Source: Candidatus Zhuqueibacterota bacterium
GTDB lineage: Bacteria > Zhuqueibacterota > Zhuqueibacteria > Oceanimicrobiales > Oceanimicrobiaceae
NCBI GenBank assembly: GCA_029261995.1
Contig: JAJDAF010000022.1
Span: forward strand, 1 to 64,000
Reading direction: 5' to 3'
Length of the DNA stretch: 64,000 bases
Made by a program: the position numbers and the translations under genes. Below the pieces are notes generated by a model. It did not search any database. It was not told the DNA's origin and saw nothing but the letters and a program-made list of their open reading frames with translations. This document shows, piece by piece, positions 1-9,200 of the stretch (position 1 is the first letter of the stretch; each line of letters starts with the position of its first letter).

Positions 1-69
1 CTGGACGTTTCTTTGACGCACTTGGACTACCTAGACTTTACGTGAAACAACTCAACCAACCGAACCGCC

Positions 70-861
70 GTGGTACGTGATCCGTATGCCCGGTGGTGTG
101 GGAGGAGCGGGGTCGTGAGGCCCCGCCCTATCCCGATTATAGGTGACTCTGACCAAGGGTTGACATTCAAACGTATTGGACGGCTCATGGGTGTATGGCC
201 AAAGCAGCCTTTTGCGCTTTCGTCTGAATATTCTCCGAAGCGTCAAAATAACTGGGCAAAATCGCGACGTACGTGGAAGATTCATGACCGTGTCACCAAT
301 AACATTATTGAAGAGAATAAGACTCAGTCCGACCTATTAGTCTATATTGCATCCGAGTGGGCTCGGCCGGTCGAATACCTTCACGAGTACAACATCTTTT
401 TATCTCTTTGCAAGAAGCTCATCCCTGTCGTCTGCGAAAGCTCGAAAGCATTGGATCAATTAGACAGAGTTGCAAGCGAACTCCGGAAACAGGGACACGA
501 CACTTTGCCATGGACTCCCAGAACAGTCCTTACTGCGGCATCGATCGGTGCCGCGACTTACCTAGTTGAAGTCATTCCTTTACTTCATATAGAACAGCGT
601 CCCATCGTTGTTTCCTGCACTATTCTGCTTCTTCTTTTCGGGCAAAAAAAATTGTGCGAACTAATGAGAGCTTTTGAGTCATCAGACGATAAGACGAAGG
701 ATAAGTTTGCTGGCAGAGATTTCCCTCGATGTGGCTCAACCGAGACCAGGGATGGAACGCCGTGTCAAAATACTGTCTGTGACGATGAGTTTCGCTGCTG
801 GATTCATGGAGGTGGTTTTCGGAGCAAGATGGAGACCATCCCACACGATGTTCAACAATGA
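70..861 (+). CDS. Hypothetical membrane protein with C-terminal Cys/HGG zinc-type motif
   Basis: Not recognised as a named family. The reading frame opens at a GTG at 70, but an ATG at 187 is an equally good start; the first ~40 codons are GC-rich and unlike the rest. The middle of the protein has two adjacent hydrophobic segments (about residues 152-190, around AASIGAATYLVEVI and VVSCTILLLLFG), so a membrane hairpin is likely. The C-terminus carries C-x(3)-T-x-DGTPC, then C...RCWIHGG. This is a compact Cys/His pattern of the kind that binds zinc in short phage and mobile-element proteins. It is AT-rich, lies just before an attC-like structure and is followed by another AT-rich gene, so it is plausibly an integron cassette. 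Function unknown. Confidence 0.5.
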   Translation: MVRDPYARWCGRSGVVRPRPIPIIGDSDQGLTFKRIGRLMGVWPKQPFALSSEYSPKRQNNWAKSRRTWKIHDRVTNNIIEENKTQSDLLVYIASEWARPVEYLHEYNIFLSLCKKLIPVVCESSKALDQLDRVASELRKQGHDTLPWTPRTVLTAASIGAATYLVEVIPLLHIEQRPIVVSCTILLLLFGQKKLCELMRAFESSDDKTKDKFAGRDFPRCGSTETRDGTPCQNTVCDDEFRCWIHGGGFRSKMETIPHDVQQ

Positions 862-871
862 CACCATATCC

Positions 872-948
872 AAATAACGAGGTCATTACAAATAGTATGT
901 TTATCCCCTGTCAACGGTACCAAAAACAAGGAATGAACCGTTAAGACT
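872..948 (+). other. attC-like imperfect inverted repeat
   Basis: It begins 11 bp after the first gene stops. Left arm ATAACGAGGTCATT (874-887) pairs imperfectly with AATGAACCGTTAA (933-945). AAC and GTT lie at the outer ends and the left arm carries one extra base, as expected for the R''/L'' and L'/R' arms of an integron attC site. Length (~77 bp) and position after the gene on the same strand fit. The GTTAAGA core deviates from GTTRRRY, so this is a weak call. Confidence 0.35.
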
Positions 949-952
949 GATA

Positions 953-1621
953 ATGATTTTACAAATGGAGGCTATCGCCTTGACACCAATATTTTGCTTT
1001 ATTGATGACTCTTCTTTTGAAATACAACTATTTAAGGAGGTCTATGAGAAACACCATATCGGCACTACCTTTGTCTATGGAACAACATTCGAAGAACTGC
1101 ATGAACATCTGCAAAGAAATAACCTAATACCTTCTCTCTTTATTTTGGACTTATACGGCCGCACCAGTACCGTACAGAATACTGAGATTCCTCGCCAACC
1201 TGCACTAAATGAGAAGACCCGCGGTATACGTACCCTTAATGATGTTTACAGCAATTTGGATGCATTTCGAAATGATCCAGATTTACAAGTCAACGAATAT
1301 TTGAAACGCCTCTTCTCCATTATCAGTGCCTGGCGTACACTTTTCTCGGATATTGCCTCCACTCTCGACCAATCTCCGGAGTACGGAATATGTAATTTGA
1401 AATATGTTCGGGAGTTCTATCCTGATACTGCGGCTGTGATATATACTCGAAAGGGATTGTTCAATGACGCTATACGGCTTGCTGAATTAGGCTGTGATGG
1501 CATTTTCATGAAGCCTCCGGGTCAAACCGATGATGAAATCCTCGCAGCAACTAACGCGCAGCGTGACGACCTAATGAGCAAATGGAGCAACATTGTGAAG
1601 AAGACTATAAAGTCAAGATAG
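953..1621 (+). CDS. Response-regulator receiver-like protein with a long internal insertion
   Basis: This 222-residue protein has all receiver-domain (CheY-like) landmarks: the acidic pair D18-D19 (CFIDDS), the phosphoacceptor D66 (FILDLYG), a Thr at 165 (VIYTRKG) and the conserved Lys at 187 (FMKPPG). In ordinary receivers the Asp and Thr are about 30 residues apart; here they are 99 apart. Roughly 70 extra, mainly helical residues (about 75-145) therefore sit in the middle of the fold. No DNA-binding or enzymatic output domain follows. The gene lies 91 bp after the HGG-motif gene, is similarly AT-rich and ends before another attC-like site, suggesting a cassette. Partner and output are unknown. 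Start chosen at ATG 953; ATG 965 is possible. Confidence 0.6.
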   Translation: MILQMEAIALTPIFCFIDDSSFEIQLFKEVYEKHHIGTTFVYGTTFEELHEHLQRNNLIPSLFILDLYGRTSTVQNTEIPRQPALNEKTRGIRTLNDVYSNLDAFRNDPDLQVNEYLKRLFSIISAWRTLFSDIASTLDQSPEYGICNLKYVREFYPDTAAVIYTRKGLFNDAIRLAELGCDGIFMKPPGQTDDEILAATNAQRDDLMSKWSNIVKKTIKSR

Positions 1622-1681
1622 GGAGCCGGGCGGGTGGCCAGGGTGTACAGCAGAAATTGTGTGGCATGTGCTTCAGCTCGT

Positions 1682-1780
1682 GCCTAACTGGCCAGTGCAC
1701 TCGGACGCCGGGTGCTATGTTCTGACCAGCAGCAGTCTCTGTGTTCCACGCCCGCGAATGGTTTCGCACTGGCGTTAGTC
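1682..1780 (+). other. attC-like recombination site
   Basis: Left arm CTAACTGGCCAGTGC (1684-1698) and right arm GCACTGGCGTTAG (1766-1778) are complementary except for two extra bases in the left arm. This reproduces the attC design of paired arms with extrahelical bases. The left end reads GCCTAAC (R''-type RYYYAAC) and the right end GTTAGTC (R'-type core, one mismatch to GTTRRRY). The site is 99 bp long and begins 61 bp after the receiver-like gene on the same strand. Confidence 0.5.
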
Positions 1781-2094
1781 TTTCACATATCGTTGTCCGC
1801 GCCTGTTGTTCTATCAGCCAGATAGTGCGGCGTTCTTTCCCGTCAAACAGGATAGACGGTGGACGGGCGGATTGGGGCGTTTGGGTTTCCCCCGAAAAAG
1901 TGAACACGAAGTTAAGGTTGTAGTGTAGATTGGTCAAATTTTAAAGGCGGGCGGGTGGCCTGACTACAATGAAAAGGAGACCGTGTGCCACGTGGCTTTT
2001 AGCCCGTGGCCTTTACTGCCTTTGCCTAGCTTGTGCATTCAGTCCTGCGCGCAGGGCGGACGCGGTCCACATCAAGTCTCACGCACACACTTGT
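1781..2094. other. Intergenic region without a supportable gene
   Basis: No convincing coding sequence is seen. The 12-bp string GGGCGGGTGGCC occurs at 1628-1639 and again at 1949-1960, bracketing the attC-like site as a short direct repeat. A palindromic GCCACGTGGC lies near 1987. The region separates the AT-rich left end from ordinary chromosomal genes. Confidence 0.4.
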
Positions 2095-3681
2095 TCAACA
2101 AACCTTAAACCGTTGCGCCGGAACGGAGGCAGAAACATCCCCCTGCTTCGCCAACCGCCTTTCAATCTCCTTTGAAGTCTTGGTCACCGACAAGCCGCCT
2201 TTTGCGGTGCAGCACAAATCGTTGGGAATGCTGTTGCCGACTTTGTTCATGGCGTCGATGACTTCGTCGAGCGGAATCAAGTGGTCGTAGTTTGCCAGCG
2301 CCATGTTGGCGCAGGAGAGCGCGTTGGTGGCCGCCATGATGTTCTTGCCGAGGCAGGGCGCTTCAACACGATTGGCGATGGGGTCACAGACCATGCCGAA
2401 CGAGTTCTGCAACGCCAGCGAGGCCGCGGACAGCGATTGCGGAAGCGCACCGCCTGCCATTTGCACAATGGCTGCCGCAGCCATGCCGGCTCCGGAGCCA
2501 CATTCCGCCTGGCAGCCTCCGACTTCGGCTGCGAAGGTTGCGTGGGCCGCCACAAACACGCCTATCATGCCGGCGGCCAGCATGGCTTTGACCGTGTCTT
2601 CTTCCGTGAGACCCAGCGCGTTTGCCGCGCCGATGACTGCGCCCGGCAGCGCGCCACATGAGCCCGCTGTCGGCGCTGCCACAATCACCCCCATGGAGCT
2701 TTTCACCTCCATCATCGAGGTCACAAACATGATGATGGTGTTGAGCACATCGCCCTGCACCAATTGCTTATTGTCCATCTGCTCCTTGAAAGTCACGGAC
2801 TGGCATCCCAGGATGCGGTCGCTGTACTGCGTGCCCTGCAAGCCCGATTCAATGGAATTGCGCATGATGGCGACAATCTCTGACATCTTTTGCCAGACTT
2901 CATCGTGACTGAGACCGCCACGCGCGCTTTCGTAGTGTACTGCCAGTTGCCAGAGCGGCAAGTTTTTGTCCTGATTGTACGCCAGCATTTCATCGCAGGT
3001 GATGAATGGCACGGTGAGCGCTTTGCGCGATAGAACCGGCAACACCGGATGCAGCCGTTTAACTGCCGAAACGCCAGCCATCGCCTGCAACTCCGCCACG
3101 GTTCCGTCATCGAGGGAAACACGGGACTTCAACTCCAGAAATGTCTGGTGTTGCGATATCTCTTCGTGCTCACAGGAGGCGGTCAGGTATTTCTTGATTC
3201 GGGGCGAATCGTCTGTGTAGACCAGGGTTTCAAAAAAATCGCCGGCCATGGCAACAGGAGCGCCATCAATTTCGGTGACTTCAATCATGCCGCCACCGGT
3301 GGAGAGCGCAATGAGTTGTCGCGTTTCTTTGAAATTCTTTAGGGTGATTTTGTAGGTGTTTGGGTGGTCGGCGCCAATGTCGATGATTCTGATCTCGACA
3401 GCAATTCCGGCCTGCGCAATGGCCTGGCGGTAGTCTGGCAGCCGCTGGTCATGGGCTTCCCAGCCCAGGAAGCCGCCGAGCAGTCCCATGTCCGAACCCT
3501 GACTCTCGTGCGTGGTTGCCAGCGAACCATTTGGGTCGAACTCGATGAGCACCTCCTCAATGAGACCGTCCATCAAGTCGCGGCAAATACGGCCAATTCG
3601 CAACGAAGCGGCGCAGTGTGAACTGGACGGTCCGCGCATGACCGGTCCGATGACGTCGTTGAAAATGCTGGGATAACTCAT
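2095..3681 (-). CDS. sdaA: L-serine ammonia-lyase (iron-sulfur type, single chain)
   Basis: Deaminates L-serine to pyruvate and ammonia in the cytoplasm using a [4Fe-4S] cluster. The N-terminal half carries the beta-domain signature GPSSSH (residues 18-23) and the C-terminal half the alpha-domain core, with the glycine- and cysteine-rich segments GSCGALPG, GGCQAECGSGAG and EAPCLGKN that supply cluster ligands. At 528 residues it is a fused beta-alpha enzyme, longer than the ~455-residue E. coli SdaA; the extra length lies mainly between the two halves. It starts at ATG 3681, is monocistronic and diverges from the efflux operon across 164 bp. The family assignment is firm. Confidence 0.93.
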   Translation of the reverse strand: MSYPSIFNDVIGPVMRGPSSSHCAASLRIGRICRDLMDGLIEEVLIEFDPNGSLATTHESQGSDMGLLGGFLGWEAHDQRLPDYRQAIAQAGIAVEIRIIDIGADHPNTYKITLKNFKETRQLIALSTGGGMIEVTEIDGAPVAMAGDFFETLVYTDDSPRIKKYLTASCEHEEISQHQTFLELKSRVSLDDGTVAELQAMAGVSAVKRLHPVLPVLSRKALTVPFITCDEMLAYNQDKNLPLWQLAVHYESARGGLSHDEVWQKMSEIVAIMRNSIESGLQGTQYSDRILGCQSVTFKEQMDNKQLVQGDVLNTIIMFVTSMMEVKSSMGVIVAAPTAGSCGALPGAVIGAANALGLTEEDTVKAMLAAGMIGVFVAAHATFAAEVGGCQAECGSGAGMAAAAIVQMAGGALPQSLSAASLALQNSFGMVCDPIANRVEAPCLGKNIMAATNALSCANMALANYDHLIPLDEVIDAMNKVGNSIPNDLCCTAKGGLSVTKTSKEIERRLAKQGDVSASVPAQRFKVC

Positions 3682-3845
3682 GTTAGCTGCTCCTGTTTTT
3701 TCGCGTTATACAAAGAAACTGAAAGGCGGACCAAAAGCAATGAAAAAAGTTGCGCTTCTGCTAGCAAACCGTTAATGTATCTTTTTCCCAGGATGCGCAA
3801 CAAACCCCCAGAGACAGCAAAAAATGTAAACAGGAGTTGCACTGA

Positions 3846-5171
3846 ATGACCAAGCAAAGTTTCATGATCATGGCGGTTGGCCTCGTCTTTGCATTTTCCG
3901 CCAGGGCGCAGGATGGCCCGCCTCGCCGGCTCACGCTGGCAGAAGCGCAGACGATTGCAATGAAGCACAACCATGAGGCGCAAATTGCCCGCAGTCGGGT
4001 TGCCCAGGCAGGTGGCAGCCATCTCGAGAGCCTGAGTGGATTTCTGCCGCACCTTTCGATTTCTGAAAGCTACCTGAAATCCAACGACCCCGTGAATGTT
4101 TTTATGATGAAACTGAAGCAGGGTATTTTTACACAACAGGATTTTGACATCGCCGCCCTGAACGACCCCGCTGCCAGTGATAATTTCACGACGACATTTC
4201 AAGTGCAGCAGCCGCTCGTCAATGCTGGTGCGATTTACGGCAAATCGGCCGCAAGCCTGGGCGTCAAGGCTACGCGCGCCGCCGCCCGCCGCACGGAACA
4301 GGCAATCACGCTGAACGTGACCAAAGCCTATTTCGGGTTGGTGCTCACGCGTGAAAAATTGGCAGCAATTGAGCTTGCCTTACGTTCCGCGCAAGCACAC
4401 CGCGATAACGCGAAAGCAGCTCAGGAGCAGGGGCTGGTGAACCAGGCCGATTATTTGGCCGCCGAGGTGCGGTTAGCGGAGCTGCAAGAGCAGCGGATTT
4501 CCGCAAGACACGATATGGAGAATGCCGGCGACATCTTGCGGCTTATGATGGGTATTGAAGAGACCACGCAGATTGTGGCTGCAGACAGCCTGACCGTGCC
4601 ACCTGCAGCATCGGCCAAATCTCCAAACGCCGAGCCTGGCCTGCGCCGGGCTGACCTGCAGGCCATGCACTTTCAGCGCCTCGCCGCCGGCAGAAGTCTT
4701 GGCATGGCGCGCAGCGGCTGGCTGCCGAATCTCAACGCTTTCGGAGCAATTGAGTGGAACGCCTCGAGCGCCTTCAGCGACGACGCTACGAGCTGGGCGG
4801 CCGGTCTGCAGTTGGAATGGAAGTTCTTTGACGGCTTCGGTCATTTTGGCCGTTCGAAATCCGCCGCCGCGGAACGAGATATCGCCAGGTTGCGCTATCG
4901 CCAGGCCGAGCAGAAAGCAAGACTGGAAATCAGGAAAGCAGAACGTGGTGTCCAGTCGGCGCAACAGCGCATCGCGGTCGCACAAGTCGCGGTTCAGCAG
5001 GCCGGCGAGAGTCTGCAAATCACTGAGGCGCGCTACGAGCAAGGCCTGGAAAAGACCGCGGACTTGCTGGGCCGGGAAGCTGCGTTGACGCAGGTGAAGC
5101 TGCGACATCTCAAAGCAAAATATGACCTGGTGGTGGCCATCAGCGAGCTGGATTTCGCAATTGGCGAATAG
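3846..5171 (+). CDS. TolC-family outer-membrane efflux protein
   Basis: The 441-residue protein has a cleavable signal peptide (ending near ARA-QDG) and two long helical repeats with the spacing of OEP/TolC proteins: LTLAEAQTIAMKHN at the N-terminus and a second heptad-rich half ending ELDFAIGE. It should form the trimeric outer-membrane duct of a tripartite pump. The start follows AGGAG at 3831-3835. It is first in an operon with the membrane-fusion protein (36-bp gap) and the RND pump. A large antisense reading frame over its 5' end is a shadow. Confidence 0.88.
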   Translation: MTKQSFMIMAVGLVFAFSARAQDGPPRRLTLAEAQTIAMKHNHEAQIARSRVAQAGGSHLESLSGFLPHLSISESYLKSNDPVNVFMMKLKQGIFTQQDFDIAALNDPAASDNFTTTFQVQQPLVNAGAIYGKSAASLGVKATRAAARRTEQAITLNVTKAYFGLVLTREKLAAIELALRSAQAHRDNAKAAQEQGLVNQADYLAAEVRLAELQEQRISARHDMENAGDILRLMMGIEETTQIVAADSLTVPPAASAKSPNAEPGLRRADLQAMHFQRLAAGRSLGMARSGWLPNLNAFGAIEWNASSAFSDDATSWAAGLQLEWKFFDGFGHFGRSKSAAAERDIARLRYRQAEQKARLEIRKAERGVQSAQQRIAVAQVAVQQAGESLQITEARYEQGLEKTADLLGREAALTQVKLRHLKAKYDLVVAISELDFAIGE

Positions 5172-5207
5172 AATCTTACCGTGGTATAGATGAGGAGCGT
5201 TAGATCC

Positions 5208-6269
5208 ATGAGACATTTTATTTTTTCTATCCTTTTTACAGCAGCGCTGGCATTGTCAGCCTGCGGTGGCGACGACAAACCGGTGGTAGAGCTGGAGCAG
5301 CCCGTTGCCGTCAAGGTTTACACAGTGAAGATTCAGCCGCTTGGGCAGGAGGCCGCTTACACCGGCACGGTTGAGTCTCTGGAAAAGGCCAGGTTGTCAA
5401 CCAAGATTATGGGCTGGGTCGATCAAGTCAAACAAGATGGCGAGGCCTTCTCCAAAGGGGCGACATTGGTCAGACTTCGCAGCGATGATCTGCAGGCAAA
5501 ACAGGCCCAGGCCACAGCAGCCATTGCTGCCGCGACCACTCACTTTGAAAATGCGACGAAGAACCTGGCTCGAATCGAGGCGCTGTTCAAGCAGGGCGCC
5601 GCCACGCAGAAGGAGTTGGATGATGTTCGCGCAGGGTTCGCCAGCGCCGAATCCGGCAAGATTGGGGCGGACAAGATGAAGATCGAAGTGGATGAACTGC
5701 TGAAATATGCAGTGATTCGAGCGCCATTTGATGGTGTGGTCGGACGCAAATATGTGGACGCCGGTGACATGGCCAGCCCCGGACAGCCCATTCTCGATAT
5801 TGAAAACGCCAGCCAGGTGAAAATCGTGGCGCAAGTCCCGGAGAATGTGGTTAGCGACCTCACGCCCGGCCAGGCCGTGCAGGTCACTGTCGAGGCCGTG
5901 CAAGTTGCCACCAGCGGCGCCATCGAGCGCATCGTGCCGGCTGCGGCTGCCGTGAGTCGGCAATTCGACATTCACGTTATCCTGGACAATGCAGGCGGTG
6001 AACTGCGCAGTGGCATGTTTGCGCGTGTCTGGACTGCGGGCGAGGGCAACCTCGGTTTGCTGGTCCCGCAAGCGGCATTTATTCGGCGCGGCCAATTGCA
6101 AGGCGTCTATCTGGTTGGCAGCGACAGCCGAGCAAGGTTGCGCTGGGTGCGCACGGGGCAGCGGGACAAAGGCGTCGTCAATGTGCTGACCGGCGTTAAT
6201 GAAGGCGATGCCATCATTCTCGAACCGACCAAACTGGTCGATGGCCAACGGGTGGAGGTAAGCAGATGA
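5208..6269 (+). CDS. RND efflux periplasmic adaptor (membrane-fusion lipoprotein)
   Basis: Links the inner-membrane RND pump to the outer-membrane duct. The N-terminus is a lipoprotein signal with lipobox LSAC, followed by a barrel-sandwich (lipoyl-like) domain (RLSTKIMGWVDQV...), a helical hairpin (about residues 90-160, with repeated Ala/Lys/Glu), the second half of the lipoyl domain (VIRAPFDGVVGRKYVDAGDM) and a beta-barrel domain. ATG 5208 is preferred over 5190 because GAGGAG at 5191-5196 gives it a ribosome-binding site. Its stop overlaps the RND gene start by 4 bp, so translation is probably coupled. Confidence 0.9.
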   Translation: MRHFIFSILFTAALALSACGGDDKPVVELEQPVAVKVYTVKIQPLGQEAAYTGTVESLEKARLSTKIMGWVDQVKQDGEAFSKGATLVRLRSDDLQAKQAQATAAIAAATTHFENATKNLARIEALFKQGAATQKELDDVRAGFASAESGKIGADKMKIEVDELLKYAVIRAPFDGVVGRKYVDAGDMASPGQPILDIENASQVKIVAQVPENVVSDLTPGQAVQVTVEAVQVATSGAIERIVPAAAAVSRQFDIHVILDNAGGELRSGMFARVWTAGEGNLGLLVPQAAFIRRGQLQGVYLVGSDSRARLRWVRTGQRDKGVVNVLTGVNEGDAIILEPTKLVDGQRVEVSR

Positions 6270-9200
6270 GACAGGGCATAGCCGGCCGTGTGGCCAAAGC
6301 GTTCATCGACTCCAAACTCACGCCACTGCTCATGCTTTCCGCTCTTTTGATCGGGACCTTCGCGACCCTGTTGACGCCAAGGGAAGAGGAACCGCAAATC
6401 GTGGTGCCGCTGGTGGATATTTTTGTGCCCTACCCAGGTGCGAGCCCGGCGGAGGTGGAAGAGCGCATCTCGAAGCCGCTCGAAAAGATCATCAGCGAAA
6501 TCCATGGCGTTGAGTATGTTTATTCAACATCCATGCCGGACATGGCCTTGATCACAGTTCGGTATCTGGTTGGTGAGAATACCGAGGAAAGCCTGGTGAA
6601 GCTCTGGTCGGTCATCATGAAAAATATGGACAAGGTGCCGAGCCAGCAGAGTTTTCCCCTGATCAAAGCAAAAGCCATCGACGACGTTCCCATCTTGACG
6701 CTCACCTTGTGGAGCGAGACCTACGATGGTTACGGTCTGCGCCGGCTCGCCGCACAACTTTCCGATGAGCTTAAAGACATCCTGGACGTCTCCGAGATCG
6801 AGATGATGGGCGGGCAACGTCGGCAGGTTCGGGTCGTCCTGGACCAGGCGCGGCTGCGTGCATACAATCTAGACCCGCTGCTGATCGCGCAGCAAATTCA
6901 AGCCGCCAACCAGAGCATGACCGCCGGCCACTTCCAATCGCTGAATCAGGACTTCATCGTTGAGACCGGGGATTTTCTCAAGACAGTCGAAGATGTGCAG
7001 AACCTGGTGGTTGGTGTGTCTGGCAGCAATCCCATCTATCTTGCCAATGTTGCGGATGTGATTGACGGACCTGAGGAAGTCTCGAACTACACCTTCTTCG
7101 GGCTTGGAAAGGCGGGCCTCGAACAGGCCGCGGTCCAGGTCTCCAACAGCCCGCTGCGTTCAGAATATCCGGCTGTGACCCTTGCCGTAGCCAAGCGCAA
7201 GGGCGCCGATGCCATGAGCGTTGCCGAACGTGTTTTGAAGAAAGTTGAAAGACTGAAAGGTCGACTCATCCCCGCGGATGTCCATTTGTCCGAAACCCGC
7301 AACTACGGCAAGACTGCTTCGGACAAAGTCACGACCCTGCTGGAGCACCTGTTCGGCGCCATCCTTGCGGTGACCATTGTCGTGAGCATCTTTCTCGGCT
7401 GGCGCGGTGGCATCGTGGTGTTCGCCTCAGTGCCGGTTACCTTTGCCATGACCCTGTTTATCTACTATCTTTTTGGCTACACCCTCAACCGCGTCACCCT
7501 GTTTGCGTTGATTTTCGTCACCGGCATCGTGGTGGATGATTCGATCATCATCGCGGAGAACATACACCGCCATTTCTCGATCCGCAAGTTGCCGCCGCTG
7601 CAGGCCGCCATTGCCGCAATTAATGAGGTTGGCAACCCGACGATTCTGGCAACATTTACCGTGATTGCCGCGGTGCTGCCGATGGCCTTCGTCTCCGGCC
7701 TGATGGGGCCCTACATGAGTCCGATGCCGATTGGCGCCGCCATGGCGATGTTGTTTTCGCTTCTGGTTGCACTGATTGCGACGCCGTGGCTCGCCTATCG
7801 CCTGCTGAAACAGGATGACAAGGAAGAAGAGTATGATCTGGAGAGCAGCCGGACCTTCAAGCTGTACAACAAAACGCTGTCGCCGCTGGTGGAAGACCCC
7901 AAAAAAGCCTGGCTGGCGATCGGCGCAAGCGTTGCACTCCTGTTGTTGGCCATGGCCTTTGTGCCGTTGAAACTGGTGGAAGTCAAGATGCTGCCGTTCG
8001 ACAATAAGAGTGAGTTCCAGGTCATCATCGACATGCCGGAGAGCGCTACGCTCGAACAGACGGCGGCTGTCACAAAAGACATTGCTGCTTACTTGCGCAC
8101 TGAGCCGGAAGTACGGGATTACCAGTACTACGTTGGCGCCAACGCTCCTATCAATTTCAACGGTCTGGTGCGACACTATTACCTGCGGCGAAGTCACAAC
8201 ATGGCCGACATCCAGGTGAATCTGGTTGACAAGAGTGACCGTTCGCAGCAAAGCCACGATATCGCGCGGCGGGTTCGTCCGCGGGTTCAGGAGATTGCCC
8301 GAAAGTATAACGCAAGGGTCAAGATCGCTGAAGTTCCGCCCGGCCCGCCTGTGCTTTCAACTCTGGTCGCTGAAATTTATGGGCCAGACTATGAGCAGCA
8401 GATCGAGGCCGCCCGCAAGGTCCGCGATATTTTTGACGAAACCGAAGGCGTGGTGGATGTTGACTGGCTGGTTGAAGATGACCAGGTGAGCTATGCCATG
8501 CAGGTCGACAAGGCGAAAGCGGCAATCACCGGCGTCAGTACGCAGCAGATTGCAAATGCCCTGGCGCTCGCCCTGCACGGCTCGGATGTGGGTCTGTTGC
8601 ACGATGAACATGAAATCGAGCCGGTCGGCATCCAGTTGCGACTGGGGCAGGCAAACCGGACTTCCATCGAGCAGATCGGAAACCTGTCGGTGCGTGCCCA
8701 ATCCGGTCAGTTGATTCCTATTTCCGATCTGGTTACGGTTGATAAAAGGCTTGAGGATAAGAGTATCTTTCGCAAGAATCTCAAGCGCGTCGTCTACGTC
8801 ACCGGCGACGTTGCAGGGGAAGTTGAGAGTCCGGTTTACGCCATGCTGGACATGGACGAGAAAATCGAGGCGCTGCAACTGCCGAACGGCGTAAGCATGA
8901 GCCCGAATTACACCAGCGCCCCATTCTCGGAAGAAGAAATCACCATGAAGTGGGACGGTGAGTGGCAAATCACCCTTGAGGTTTTCAGAGATTTGGGAGG
9001 CGCTTTTGCGGTGGTGCTTGTCATTATTTACCTGCTGATCATCGGCTGGTTCCAGTCGTTCAAAACGCCGCTGGTGATGATGGTGGCGATTCCCCTGAGC
9101 ATGGTCGGCATTATTCCCGGCCATTTTTTGCACGGCGCATTTTTTACGGCCACTTCGATGATAGGCATGATTGCTCTGGCGGGCATCATGGTGCGAAATT

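Noticed and set aside
3678-4202. Minus-strand frame of 174 codons overlapping the start of the TolC-type gene
   Set aside because: It has no ribosome-binding site or recognisable content and overlaps a well-supported gene on the other strand.
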